From Sulfitobacter pontiacus (GTDB lineage: Bacteria > Pseudomonadota > Alphaproteobacteria > Rhodobacterales > Rhodobacteraceae): DNA of 64,000 nucleotides. The stretch lies in the NCBI RefSeq assembly GCF_040790665.1, contig NZ_CP160849.1, forward strand, positions 682,001-746,000, read 5' to 3'. Below the pieces are notes generated by a model that saw nothing but the letters and a program-made list of their open reading frames with translations, made no database searches and was not told the DNA's origin. This document shows, piece by piece, positions 63,944-64,000 of this stretch. Position numbers and translations under genes: made by a program. Each line of letters opens with the position of its first letter. The first letter of the stretch is position 1.

Positions 63944-64000
63944 TCATGCCCCCGCAATACGTGCGCGCGCATTTGAAGCATCAGACTGTGCCTCCGGTGG
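63944..64000 (-). CDS. possible 3' end of a convergent gene
   Basis: An open minus-strand frame enters from the right edge and ends at TGA (63944-63946), giving the tail PPEAQSDASNARARIAGA. Composition looks protein-like but only 18 codons are visible. It would converge on the NYN gene with a 32-base gap. No family can be named. Confidence 0.3.
   Translation of the reverse strand, partial: PPEAQSDASNARARIAGA

Overview
The window comes from an alphaproteobacterium of the order Rhodobacterales, most likely the marine Roseobacter group (Sulfitobacter-like; the genus cannot be settled from sequence alone). The grounds are the moderately high GC content, the ChvI/ChvG - HprK - RapZ - EIIA - HPr block facing pckA, a short alphaproteobacterial HprK, an L3 protein with an Ala/Glu-rich tail, a separate gene for (2S)-methylsuccinyl-CoA dehydrogenase, and the fragmented S10 ribosomal cluster. 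I see no phage, insertion sequence, plasmid gene or CRISPR array. This is a core chromosomal window.

Bases 1-1500 hold the tail of a 2-oxoglutarate/iron oxygenase-like gene, a small hypothetical gene and a small membrane protein. Bases 1530-28582 are the main translation and transcription block, almost all on the minus strand. Read in the direction of transcription it runs tuf(2), tRNA-Trp, secE, nusG, rplK, rplA, rplJ, rplL, rpoB, rpoC; then (after a glycosyltransferase and an EamA transporter) rpsL, rpsG, fusA, tuf(1), rpsJ, rplC, rplD, rplW; then a DUF1206 membrane gene; then rplB, rpsS, rplV, rpsC, rplP. The spacers carry good promoters, terminators and several unannotated RNA-like structures.

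Bases 28700-42800 are a mixed region: a lipoprotein, an orphan cytochrome P450, an M48 peptidase - DUF898 - parC operon, an SH3b envelope protein, a short-chain dehydrogenase, a twin-helix peptide with a cobalamin adenosyltransferase, etfBA, a DUF6473-like protein, 3-hydroxybutyryl-CoA dehydrogenase and an acyltransferase. Bases 42824-49204 are the envelope-stress and PTS regulatory block (ptsH, EIIA, rapZ, hprK, chvG, chvI) divergent from pckA. In this sequence hprK carries a one-base deletion in a G run inside its ATP-binding loop.

Bases 49252-54506 hold a GNAT-like protein, a LysR-type-headed regulator with an unusual C-terminal domain, an XRE regulator, a TauE/SafE permease, methylsuccinyl-CoA dehydrogenase and a META-domain lipoprotein. 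Bases 54478-63237 are one long minus-strand run of housekeeping genes (folK, rpoZ, rsh, DUF2062, pdxJ, acpS, lepB, rnc, era, DUF1491, recO). The window ends with a NYN-domain protein and the possible tail of a convergent gene.

I did not find a clearly new multi-gene system. The strongest second-look items are the hprK frameshift, a predicted three-way RNA junction between rpoB and rpoC, structured spacers in other ribosomal leaders, and the GNAT-like/regulator pair near 50 kb.
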